DNA from: Blastococcus sp. TF02A-26
Lineage (GTDB): Bacteria > Actinomycetota > Actinomycetes > Mycobacteriales > Geodermatophilaceae
Direction: 5' to 3'
Assembly (NCBI RefSeq): GCF_003319125.1
Contig: NZ_QOHG01000002.1
Coordinates: forward strand, 1-64,000
DNA: 64,000 nt
Shown piece by piece: positions 33,145 to 40,908 of this stretch. Within the stretch, counting starts at the first letter, position 1; each line of letters begins with the position of its first letter. The position numbers and the translations under genes are program-made. The notes beneath the pieces were generated by a model. The model had not been told where the DNA came from, searched no databases, and was given only the letters and a program-made list of their open reading frames with translations.

Positions 33145-34806
33145 TCAGATCCCCCGGTCGGCGTTGTTCGCCCACCAGCTGGCGAAGTCGCCGAGGTCGT
33201 CCACGTCGCCGCCCGGCACGGAGACCTCGCCGCGGATGCCCAGGTCGTCCCACGCCCACACGAGCACCGCGTCGTTGCTCGCCTCGTCGACGTAGCAGGC
33301 GACGGTGCCGTAGACGGTCCCCTCGAAGTCGCTCACCACCTCGTACCCGTCGGGAGTGTCCTCCGACCCGCACTGGGACAGGCTCGACTCGAACTCGGGC
33401 AGACCCAGGCGGTCGATCGTCGCGGCCAGCCTCTCCCCCGCCGCGTCGTCCTCGACCACCGTGTACGTGCCGGCCGGCAGGGCCGCGTCCGGCGAGCCGT
33501 CCGGGCAGGAGAGCCGGCGCAGCTCGCCGCCGGACGGCTCCTGCGTCGTGCAGTCCTCGGGAGCGAGCTCACCGGGCAGCGCCAGGGCGAGCAGCCGGTC
33601 GGAGACGGCCGTCACGCCGTCGTCGGCCGAGTCCGCCCGCTGAGCCAGGACGACGGCGACGACGGCGAGCGCCAGCGTGGCCACGGTCAGGAGGGCGACC
33701 AGCACCCACGGCAGCCGCCTCCTGCGCGGAGCGGGCGCGCCCGGGGCGACAGCGCCCACCACGGTGGGCGGTGCGCCGGCTCCGAGCTGCTGGCGGGTGG
33801 CCGGCCGGTCGCCGTCCCAGGCGAGCGGGGCGACGGCGGTGCGGTTCCCGTCCGGCTGCGGGACCGGCACCCCGCTGCCGGCGAGCGCCTGGCGGGCCGC
33901 GGCAGCCAGGGCGCCCGCGGACTGCCAGCGCTGCTCGCGGTCCTTGGCCAGGCCGCGCAGCACGACGGCGTCGAGGGCCGGCGGCAGGCCCGGCCGGACC
34001 ACCGACGGGGCCGGCGGCTGCTCGTTGAGGTGCGCGTACATCAGGCCCACGGGGTCGCCGGGGGCGAAGGGGCGACGCCCGGTGAGCAGCTCGAACAGCA
34101 GGCAGGCCAGCGAGTAGACGTCCGCGCGGCCGTCCAGCGGAGAGCCGCTGAAGCGCTCCGGCGCCATGTACTCGGTGCTGCCGATGGCCAGCCCGGTGCC
34201 GGTGAGGGCCGGTCCGGTGCCCTCGTCCGCGGCGGCCCGGGCGATGCCGAAGTCGGCGAGGTAGGCGAAGTCCTCCCCGGGCGCGGAGCTCGCGAGGTCC
34301 CGGCCGTCGGCCCGCGCGACGAGCAGCACGTTGGAGGGCTTCACGTCGCGGTGCACCAGGCCGCCGGCGTGGGCGGCGTCCAGTGCCCGGGCGACCTGGC
34401 CGACGAGGTCCACGGCACGGGCCGGCACCAGCGGACCGGAGCGGGCGAGCAGGGAGGCGAGGTCCTCGCCCTCGACGAGCCGCATGTCGAGGAACAGCTG
34501 ACCGTCGATCTCGCCGTAGCGGTGGATCGGGACGACGTGCGGTTCGTTGAGCCGGGCGGCGATCTGCGCCTCGCGGCGGAACCGCTCGCGGTAGTTCTCG
34601 TCGGCGGCCAGCTCGCCGGGCAGCAGCTTGAGCGCGACGTCGCGCTGGTGCTCGGCGTCGTGCGCCCGGAGCACCTGGCCCATGCCGCCGCGGCCGAGCA
34701 CGCCGAGGACCCGGTAGGGGCCGAAGTGGAAGGACCCCTCGCCTCCCGCCCCTCGCGAGCTCGCGGCGGGCCCCTGCGAGGGGCCGTGCTCGTGCGGGGT
34801 GCTCAC
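33145..34806 (-). CDS. Membrane Ser/Thr protein kinase (PknB-like)
   Basis: A 553-residue Hanks-type kinase. Glycine loop LGRGGMGQV near residue 37, VALK lysine, HRDVKPSN catalytic loop, LADFGIA and GSTEYMAPE are all intact. A juxtamembrane linker precedes one membrane helix (LPWVLVALLTVATLALAVVA, about 355-378) and an external domain of about 170 residues with four Cys, unlike PASTA repeats. Residues 8-26 ([19 protein letters not shown]) are encoded by a palindromic element. The GTG overlaps the M20 stop. Confidence 0.93.
   Translation of the reverse strand: MSTPHEHGPSQGPAASSRGAGGEGSFHFGPYRVLGVLGRGGMGQVLRAHDAEHQRDVALKLLPGELAADENYRERFRREAQIAARLNEPHVVPIHRYGEIDGQLFLDMRLVEGEDLASLLARSGPLVPARAVDLVGQVARALDAAHAGGLVHRDVKPSNVLLVARADGRDLASSAPGEDFAYLADFGIARAAADEGTGPALTGTGLAIGSTEYMAPERFSGSPLDGRADVYSLACLLFELLTGRRPFAPGDPVGLMYAHLNEQPPAPSVVRPGLPPALDAVVLRGLAKDREQRWQSAGALAAAARQALAGSGVPVPQPDGNRTAVAPLAWDGDRPATRQQLGAGAPPTVVGAVAPGAPAPRRRRLPWVLVALLTVATLALAVVAVVLAQRADSADDGVTAVSDRLLALALPGELAPEDCTTQEPSGGELRRLSCPDGSPDAALPAGTYTVVEDDAAGERLAATIDRLGLPEFESSLSQCGSEDTPDGYEVVSDFEGTVYGTVACYVDEASNDAVLVWAWDDLGIRGEVSVPGGDVDDLGDFASWWANNADRGI
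34729..34785. repeat. Palindromic element copy C, within the kinase gene
   Basis: Arms CCCCTCGC (34735-34742) and GCGAGGGG (34776-34783) pair perfectly; relative to copy B each arm lost one matching base. The core contains CGCGAGCTCGCGGCGGGCCCC. It lies in frame near the kinase N-terminus. Confidence 0.85.
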
Positions 34807-36215
34807 CGGCGCGGCACCGTGGCGAGCTCGCGCCAGAGGTGTGCCGCCGCCTCGGCGCCCCGGTACAGCATCGGCAGCAGGACGCGCTCGTTCGGCGAGT
34901 GGATGCGGTCGGTCGGCAGGCCGGCGCCGAGGAACAGCAACGGGGCGCCCAACACGTCGACCAGGTCGGCCTCCGGGCCGCTGCCGCCCTCACGCGTGAA
35001 CAGCACGTCGGCCGGGTCCCGGTCGAACGCCTGCCCGATGGCGGCCAGCAGTGCCGACATGGCCGGGGAGTCCAGGTCGCTGGCGCACGGCGAGACCCCG
35101 CCGGGCGGGGTGTGCACCTCGGCGACGATGCCCTCGGGCAGGTGCCGGTCGACCCAGGCGCGGACCTGCGCGGCGACGTCCTCCGGGCGCTGGTCGGCGA
35201 CCAGCCGGAAGGTCAGCTTGGCGTGCGCCTCCGCCGGGATGATCGTCTTGTGGCCGGGGCCGGTGTAGCCGCCCCACATGCCGTTGACCTCGGCGGTCGG
35301 CCGGGCGCCGATCCGCTCCAGGGTGCTGAAGCCGGCCTCGCCGGCCGTCGCACGGGAGGCCGCCGGCCCGGCCAGCCAGGCGTGCTCGTCGAAGGGCACC
35401 CGGGACATGAGCTCGCGCTCGCGGTCCGACAGCGGGCGGACGGCGTCGTAGAAGCCGGGCAGCGTGACCCGGCCCTGCTCGTCGTGCAGCGCGGCGATCA
35501 GCTCCGCCATCGCGTGCAGCGGGTTGGGCACGCCTCCACCGAAGGAGCCGGAGTGGAGGTCGACGGCCGGACCGCGGAGGGTGATCTCGGCGTCGGCCAG
35601 GCCGCGCATGCCGACGACGGCGCTGGGCACGTCGGGGGCGACCATCCCGGTGTCGCTGACGACGACGACGTCGCAGGCCAGCCGGTCGGCGCGCTCGCGC
35701 AGCAGGTCGGCGAAGTGCGGGGAGCCGGACTCCTCCTCGCCCTCGACCAGCAGCTTGACGGTGACGGCGGGGGTGTCGCGGCCGGTGGCGGCGAGGTGGG
35801 CGCGCAGGCCGAGGAGGTGGAAGGCGACGTTGCCCTTGTCGTCGATGGCGCCGCGGGCGTGCAGCTCCGGCCCGTCGGCCGCCTCGACGACGGTCGGCTC
35901 GAACGGCGGGTGCTCCCAGAGCTCGACCGGGTCGACCGGCTGCACGTCGTGGTGGCCGTAGACGAGCGCGACCGGTGCGCCGGCGTCGGCCGAGGGCCAC
36001 TCGGCGTAGACGGCCGGGGCGCCCGGGGTCGGCCAGATCTCCACGGTCGGGAAGCCGGTGCGCCGCAGCGCGTCGGCGAGCCACTCGGCGCTGCGGACGA
36101 CGTCGTCGGCGTGCGCGGGGTCGGCGGAGATCGAGGGGATGCGCAGCCACGCCTCGAGGTCGGCGTGCAGCTCGTCGAGGTGGGCGTGCACGAACGCACG
36201 TTCGGGGCTCGTCAC
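34803..36215 (-). CDS. M20 family metallopeptidase (dipeptidase)
   Basis: A 470-residue zinc peptidase. Metal ligands appear as the His/Asp of YGHHDVQPVDP, the bridging Asp of ARGAIDDKGN, the catalytic EGEEESGS, and a C-terminal His in DRIHSPNE. The dimerisation-domain signature HSGSFGGGVPNP is present. Family members cleave dipeptides or remove acyl groups; the precise substrate is unknown. The GTG has TACCGT 7 nt upstream and is followed by the kinase gene in the same operon. Confidence 0.92.
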   Translation of the reverse strand: MTSPERAFVHAHLDELHADLEAWLRIPSISADPAHADDVVRSAEWLADALRRTGFPTVEIWPTPGAPAVYAEWPSADAGAPVALVYGHHDVQPVDPVELWEHPPFEPTVVEAADGPELHARGAIDDKGNVAFHLLGLRAHLAATGRDTPAVTVKLLVEGEEESGSPHFADLLRERADRLACDVVVVSDTGMVAPDVPSAVVGMRGLADAEITLRGPAVDLHSGSFGGGVPNPLHAMAELIAALHDEQGRVTLPGFYDAVRPLSDRERELMSRVPFDEHAWLAGPAASRATAGEAGFSTLERIGARPTAEVNGMWGGYTGPGHKTIIPAEAHAKLTFRLVADQRPEDVAAQVRAWVDRHLPEGIVAEVHTPPGGVSPCASDLDSPAMSALLAAIGQAFDRDPADVLFTREGGSGPEADLVDVLGAPLLFLGAGLPTDRIHSPNERVLLPMLYRGAEAAAHLWRELATVPRR

Positions 36216-36222
36216 GCCGACG

Positions 36223-36228
36223 ACGGTA
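36223..36228 (-). promoter_or_regulatory. -10 hexamer TACCGT of the M20 peptidase
   Basis: On the minus strand it ends 7 nt before the GTG at 36215; it diverges from the hydrolase promoter 16 bp away. Confidence 0.6.
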
Positions 36229-36243
36229 ACGGGGGCGCCCGGC

Positions 36244-36249
36244 TAGCGT
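36244..36249 (+). promoter_or_regulatory. -10 hexamer TAGCGT of the hydrolase gene
   Basis: TAGCGT ends 6 nt before the ATG at 36256. Confidence 0.6.
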
Positions 36250-36255
36250 GCCCCC

Positions 36256-37092
36256 ATGACCGCCAGCCTGGAGCGCGTGGACGTCGGCGACCTCACCTTC
36301 GACGTGCGGGCCGACGGCCCCGAGGACGGCCGGCCGGTGCTGCTGCTGCACGGCTTCCCGGAGACGTCGCTGTCCTGGGCCGCGGTGACGCCGCTGCTCA
36401 CCTCGGCCGGGCTGCGCACCTACGCCGTCGACCAGCTGGGCTACTCCCCCGGCGCCCGCCCCGCCGAGGTCGAGGCCTACGCGATGACCAACATCGCGCA
36501 GGTGACCGCCGACCTGATGACGGCGCTGGACGCGCCGGTGGCCGACGTCGTCGGGCACGACTGGGGCGCGAACGCCGCGTGGGCGCTGGCCGCCTGGCAC
36601 GGCGACCGCGTGCGGTCGCTGACCGCGGTCTCGGTGCCGCACCCGACCGCGTTCACCGCGGCCTTCCGCAGCGACCCCGAGCAGAAGGAGCGGTCGGGCT
36701 ACATCCGGCTGTTCTGGCAGGAGGGCAAGGCCGAGGAGGTGCTGCTGGCCGACGACGCGCGCCGGCTGCGGCGGATGTTCGGCGGCGTGGTGCCCGAGGA
36801 GGCGGTCGACGAGTACGTGGCGGTGCTGTCGGCGCCGGGCGCGCTGACCGCGGCGCTCAACTGGTACCGCGCGATGAGCTCCTCGACGCCGGTGGACGAC
36901 GTCGCGGTGCCGACGACGTACGTGTGGAGCGACGGCGACGTGGCGATCGGCCGCATCGCCGCCGAGGGCTGCGCGGAGTACGTGACCGCCGACTACCGCT
37001 TCGTGGAGATCCCCGGCGTCAGCCACTGGATCCCCGAGGAGGCGCCGGAGGCCCTCGCCCGCGCGATCCTGGACCGCATCGCGTCGACGTGA
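36256..37092 (+). CDS. Alpha/beta hydrolase (epoxide-hydrolase/haloalkane-dehalogenase-like)
   Basis: A 278-residue hydrolase. The oxyanion-hole motif is LLHGFPETSLSW, the nucleophile elbow is VVGHDWGANAAW, where Asp replaces Ser as in epoxide hydrolases and dehalogenases, and the catalytic His lies in PGVSHWIPEE. So an Asp-nucleophile mechanism is expected. Substrate unknown. It occupies the place of LipV (a Ser hydrolase) relative to adnAB in mycobacteria, from memory. Its TGA overlaps the GNAT start. Confidence 0.9.
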   Translation: MTASLERVDVGDLTFDVRADGPEDGRPVLLLHGFPETSLSWAAVTPLLTSAGLRTYAVDQLGYSPGARPAEVEAYAMTNIAQVTADLMTALDAPVADVVGHDWGANAAWALAAWHGDRVRSLTAVSVPHPTAFTAAFRSDPEQKERSGYIRLFWQEGKAEEVLLADDARRLRRMFGGVVPEEAVDEYVAVLSAPGALTAALNWYRAMSSSTPVDDVAVPTTYVWSDGDVAIGRIAAEGCAEYVTADYRFVEIPGVSHWIPEEAPEALARAILDRIAST

Positions 37093-37583
37093 GCGTCGAG
37101 CTCCGGGTCCCGATCGACGCGGACGCCGACGCGTGGACGGAGCTGTTCGACGACCCGGTGGTGATGCGGTACGTCGGCACCGGAGAGGTCCGGGACCGGG
37201 GCTGGTACCGCGGCTTCGTCCGGCGTCAGCAGGAGCTGGCCGGGTCGACGGGCCTGTGCCTGTGCACCGTGCTGGTCGACGGCGAGGTGGCCGGCTTCGC
37301 CGGGATCCAGCCCTGGGCCCACCCGTGGGGTCCGACCGGCGAGCTCGAGATCGGCTGGCGGCTCGGACGCCGGTTCTGGGGCCGGGGTACCGCGACCGCC
37401 GCGGCGCGCCTGGTGCTCGGCCGGGCGCGGGAGCTGCGGGTGCGGCACGTCGTCGCCCTGATCCACGCGGAGAACGCGGCGTCCCTGGCGGTGGCCGGGA
37501 AGGTGGGTCTCGGCGAGGAGGCGGTGCTCCGCGCACCGCACGGAGCACCGGTCCTCCAGTACGGCGCGACGCTCGCCGGCTGA
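37089..37583 (+). CDS. GNAT N-acetyltransferase (RimJ-like)
   Basis: A 164-residue GNAT domain: strand-rich start (VELRVPIDADADAWTELF), YVGTGEVRDRGWYR, GFAGIQPWAHP, the acetyl-CoA loop LGRRFWGRGTATAAARL and HAENAASLAVAGKVG. RimJ/RimL-like enzymes acetylate proteins or small amines; the target is unknown. GTG 37089 overlaps the hydrolase stop (GTGA). It converges on adnB. Confidence 0.88.
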   Translation: MSVELRVPIDADADAWTELFDDPVVMRYVGTGEVRDRGWYRGFVRRQQELAGSTGLCLCTVLVDGEVAGFAGIQPWAHPWGPTGELEIGWRLGRRFWGRGTATAAARLVLGRARELRVRHVVALIHAENAASLAVAGKVGLGEEAVLRAPHGAPVLQYGATLAG

Positions 37584-37584
37584 C

Positions 37585-40500
37585 CTAGGCGGTGCCCTCC
37601 ACCAGAGCCAGGAGCCCGGCCTCGTCGAGCAGGTCGACGGGGCGGACGGTCAGGTTCGCCGCGACGTGGTGGAAGCCGGCGCTGACCTGCTCGACCGGCA
37701 CCCCGGCCAGGCGCGACCAGCCGAGCCGATAGGCGGCGAGCTGCACGCCGGCGGCGGCCAGCTCGGCGCCCCTCGGCGGCGGGCCGGTCTTCCAGTCGAC
37801 GACCTCGAACCGGCCCTGCTCGTCGGCGAACACCGCGTCGATCCGCCCGCGCAGGGTCAGCGGACCCAGCGGCGTCTCGAAGGGCACCTCGACCTCGACC
37901 GGCTGGCGCTCGGCCCACTCGCTGGCGAGGAAGGCCTCCTGCAGGTCGGCCAGCGAGCTGTCCGGCACCGCCAGCTCGTCACCGGAGCCGGGCAGCTCGT
38001 CGAGGTCGAGCAGCCGGGAGGCGCCGAACCGCTCCTCCAGCCAGGCGTGGAAGGCGGTGCCACGACGGGCCTGCGGTGCGGGCGCAGCCGGCATCGGGCG
38101 GCGCAGCCGGCGGGCGAGTTCCGCTGGGTCCCGACGCAGCGTGACCAGCGCCGACACCGACAGGTGCGAGGGCAGCGGCACCTCCACCTGCGGCCGGTCG
38201 GTGCGGTGACGCTCGCGCAGCAGCAGGTCCGCGTCCCGGATCCACGAGTCGACCAGCTCGTCGTCGGTGCCGAGCCGGTCGGCGTCCAGCGGGTGCGGCT
38301 GGGACGCGTCGACCAGCTGGGCCGCGGCGGTCAGGGCCCGGCGGCGGTGCTCCGACAGCGGATCGGCCGGCCAGACGCCGACCGGCCACTCCTCCAGCGC
38401 GGGGTTGGTCGCCCCGTCGGCCGGCGGCTCGGCCCAGTGCACGACCACGCCGGCGCCCGCGGCGCAGGCCCGGCGGGCGGTGTCGAGCAGCACCGAGGGC
38501 CCGCACGGCTTCACGCCGTCGCGCCACCAGCTGCCGGAGCACACCAGCAGGTGCCGGGCGCGGGTGACCGCGACGTAGCCGATGCGGATCTCCTCGGCGA
38601 GGCCGAACTCCTTCCACTCGGCCACGTAGTCCTCGAGCGCGGCCCGGACGACGGCCTGGTCACCGGAGCCCGGCACCGGCAGCTTGAGCCGGGGCAGCTC
38701 CTCGCGGTCGGTGAGCCGCAGGTCGACCGGCATCGAGCCGGGGTCCTTCACCCAGGAGTCGCTGCTGTCGGTCCGCGCGGGGAACTGGTCGGCGGTCATG
38801 CCGGGCACGGCCACGACGTCCCACTCCAGCCCCTTCGCCGAGTGCCCGGTGAGCAGCTGCACCGCCTCCGGGTTGACCGCGACCTCCCCGGGCTCGAGCC
38901 CGCGCTCGCGCTCGTCGGCGTCGCGCAGGTAGCCGAGGAACGCCGGCAGCGAGGGCAGCTCGGCCAGCTCGGTGAACTCGGCGGCGACGGCGTGCAGCGC
39001 GTCGAGGTGCGCGCGGGCGCCGGCGGGGCTGACGCCGGGCGCGCTGGCCAGCTCGGTCTCCAGGCCGAGGGTGCGGGCCACCTCGTCGACCAGATCGGGC
39101 AGCGCGTCGCCGAGACGCCCGCGCAGGCGGTCGAGCTCCGCACCCAGCCGGCGCAGCCGCCGCCAGGCCGCGGTCGAGTACGCCGAGGCGTCCCCGAGGT
39201 CGTCGAGGGCCTCGATGATGCTGCCGCGCTCGGTGGGCGGCTCCGGCGCCGTGCCGTCGGCCGGACGCTCGGGCCTCCGGGCGTGCACCAGCGCCCGGGC
39301 GCGGGCCTCCAGCGCGGCGAGGTCGCGCGGGCCGATCCGCCACCGGGCGCCGGTGAGCAGCCGGCCGAGCGCGTCCCCGGCGGTGGGGTCGACGAGCACG
39401 GTCAGCGTGGCGACGACGTCGGAGACCTCGGGCACCTCGAGCAGCCCGCCGAGGCCGACGATCTCCACCGGGAGCTCGCGCTCGCGCAGCGCCGTGGCGA
39501 TGGCGGCCAGCTGCTTGCGGGTGCGCACGAGCACCGCGACGGTCGGCCGGCCGCCGTCCCGACGGGGCGGGAACTGCGGATCGGTGCCGTGCCAGCAGGC
39601 GGCCAGCCGGTCGGCCAGGGCCGCGTTCTCCTCGGCCACCGTCTCGTACAGCCCGACGGTCACCGCGCCCCGACCGGCGGTCGGCGCGGGCGACAGGTCC
39701 GGCAGCTCCTGCGGAGGCGGTGGCAGCAGCCCGGAGACGGCGTTGGCGATGGCGAGCACCGAGTCGTCGTTGCGCCAGCTGGTGGCCAGGGTGAGCCGCT
39801 GCGCCGGCTTCCCGCGCGAGCCGGGGAAGGTGCGGGCGAAGCGCTCGATGGTCCCGGCCGACGCGCCCCGCCAGCCGTAGATCGACTGCCGGGGGTCGCC
39901 CACCGCCAGCACCGGGTGCCCGGTGGTCCGGCCGAACAGCGCCTCGAGCATCCGGAGCTGACCGACGCTGGTGTCCTGGTACTCGTCGAGCAGCACCACC
40001 TGCCAGCGGGTCCGCTCGCGCCGGCCGACCTCGGGGGCGGCGACGGCGATCCGGGCGGCGTGGCTGACCTGGTCGGCGTAGTCGATGGCGCCGGCCGCGC
40101 GCTTGCGGGCCTCGAACGCCTCGACCAGCGGGAGCAGCGCCACCCGGGCCCGCTGCCGGGTGAGCATCTCCAGCACCGGCGCGTAGGGCCCCTTCTTGCG
40201 GGGCGCGTCGGGATAGCCGCCGATCTGGTGCTCCAGCTTCGTCGTCCACGCGCGCAGGGCGGCCGGGGAGACGTCGTGCTCGCCGAGCTCGGCGGCGAGC
40301 GCCAGCACGTCCTCGACGGTGGAGACCAGCCCGAGCGGGACGTCGTCCATGTCGCCGGTGTAGCCGGTGACGACGGTGGCGGCCTGGCCCCAGCACATCG
40401 CCGGGCCGAGGACGCCGGCGCCGGGCTCCACACCGATCCGCAGGCCGTGCTCGGCGACGAGCGCGGCGGCGTAACCGTGGTAGGTCGAGACGGTCGGCAT

Positions 40501-40908
40501 CGCGACGGCCAGGCGCTCGCGCAGCTCCGGCTCGGTCTCCGGGTGCCGCGCCAGGGCGCCGAGCCGCAGCCGGATGCGCTCGTTGAGCTCGCTGGCGGCC
40601 TTGCGGGTGAAGGTGAGCCCGAGGATCGCCTCCGGCTCGACGACCCGGTTGGCGACCAGCCACGACACCCGCGCGGCCATGGTCTCGGTCTTGCCCGACC
40701 CGGCGCCGGCCACCACGACGAGCGGACGGTCGGCGGGGGCGGCGACGACACGCGCCTGCTCCGGCGAGGGCGCGTAGGACAGCCCGCAGCGGGCGGCGAC
40801 CTCGGCCGGGTCGAGCAGCCGCCGCGGCGCGGGTGCCGGCTCCGGAGCCCCACCGAACAGGTCGTCGAAGCTCAGCTGTTCCTCGGTGGCGGGCTGCCGG
40901 GGGCTCAC
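37585..40908 (-). CDS. adnB: AdnB-type helicase-nuclease subunit
   Basis: A 1107-residue protein. The N-terminal two thirds are a UvrD-like helicase (Walker A VVAGAGSGKTETMA, VLLDEYQDTSVGQL, GDPRQSIYGWRGA, GHSAKGLEWDVV, VAVTRARHLL). The C-terminus is a PD-(D/E)xK nuclease (RGTAFHAWLEERF, GRIDAVFADEQG, VVDWKTG, QLAAYRL). No iron-sulfur cysteine cluster is seen here. With AdnA it would resect double-strand breaks, the mycobacterial alternative to RecBCD. The GTG overlaps the adnA stop. Confidence 0.93.
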   Translation of the reverse strand: MSPRQPATEEQLSFDDLFGGAPEPAPAPRRLLDPAEVAARCGLSYAPSPEQARVVAAPADRPLVVVAGAGSGKTETMAARVSWLVANRVVEPEAILGLTFTRKAASELNERIRLRLGALARHPETEPELRERLAVAMPTVSTYHGYAAALVAEHGLRIGVEPGAGVLGPAMCWGQAATVVTGYTGDMDDVPLGLVSTVEDVLALAAELGEHDVSPAALRAWTTKLEHQIGGYPDAPRKKGPYAPVLEMLTRQRARVALLPLVEAFEARKRAAGAIDYADQVSHAARIAVAAPEVGRRERTRWQVVLLDEYQDTSVGQLRMLEALFGRTTGHPVLAVGDPRQSIYGWRGASAGTIERFARTFPGSRGKPAQRLTLATSWRNDDSVLAIANAVSGLLPPPPQELPDLSPAPTAGRGAVTVGLYETVAEENAALADRLAACWHGTDPQFPPRRDGGRPTVAVLVRTRKQLAAIATALRERELPVEIVGLGGLLEVPEVSDVVATLTVLVDPTAGDALGRLLTGARWRIGPRDLAALEARARALVHARRPERPADGTAPEPPTERGSIIEALDDLGDASAYSTAAWRRLRRLGAELDRLRGRLGDALPDLVDEVARTLGLETELASAPGVSPAGARAHLDALHAVAAEFTELAELPSLPAFLGYLRDADERERGLEPGEVAVNPEAVQLLTGHSAKGLEWDVVAVPGMTADQFPARTDSSDSWVKDPGSMPVDLRLTDREELPRLKLPVPGSGDQAVVRAALEDYVAEWKEFGLAEEIRIGYVAVTRARHLLVCSGSWWRDGVKPCGPSVLLDTARRACAAGAGVVVHWAEPPADGATNPALEEWPVGVWPADPLSEHRRRALTAAAQLVDASQPHPLDADRLGTDDELVDSWIRDADLLLRERHRTDRPQVEVPLPSHLSVSALVTLRRDPAELARRLRRPMPAAPAPQARRGTAFHAWLEERFGASRLLDLDELPGSGDELAVPDSSLADLQEAFLASEWAERQPVEVEVPFETPLGPLTLRGRIDAVFADEQGRFEVVDWKTGPPPRGAELAAAGVQLAAYRLGWSRLAGVPVEQVSAGFHHVAANLTVRPVDLLDEAGLLALVEGTA

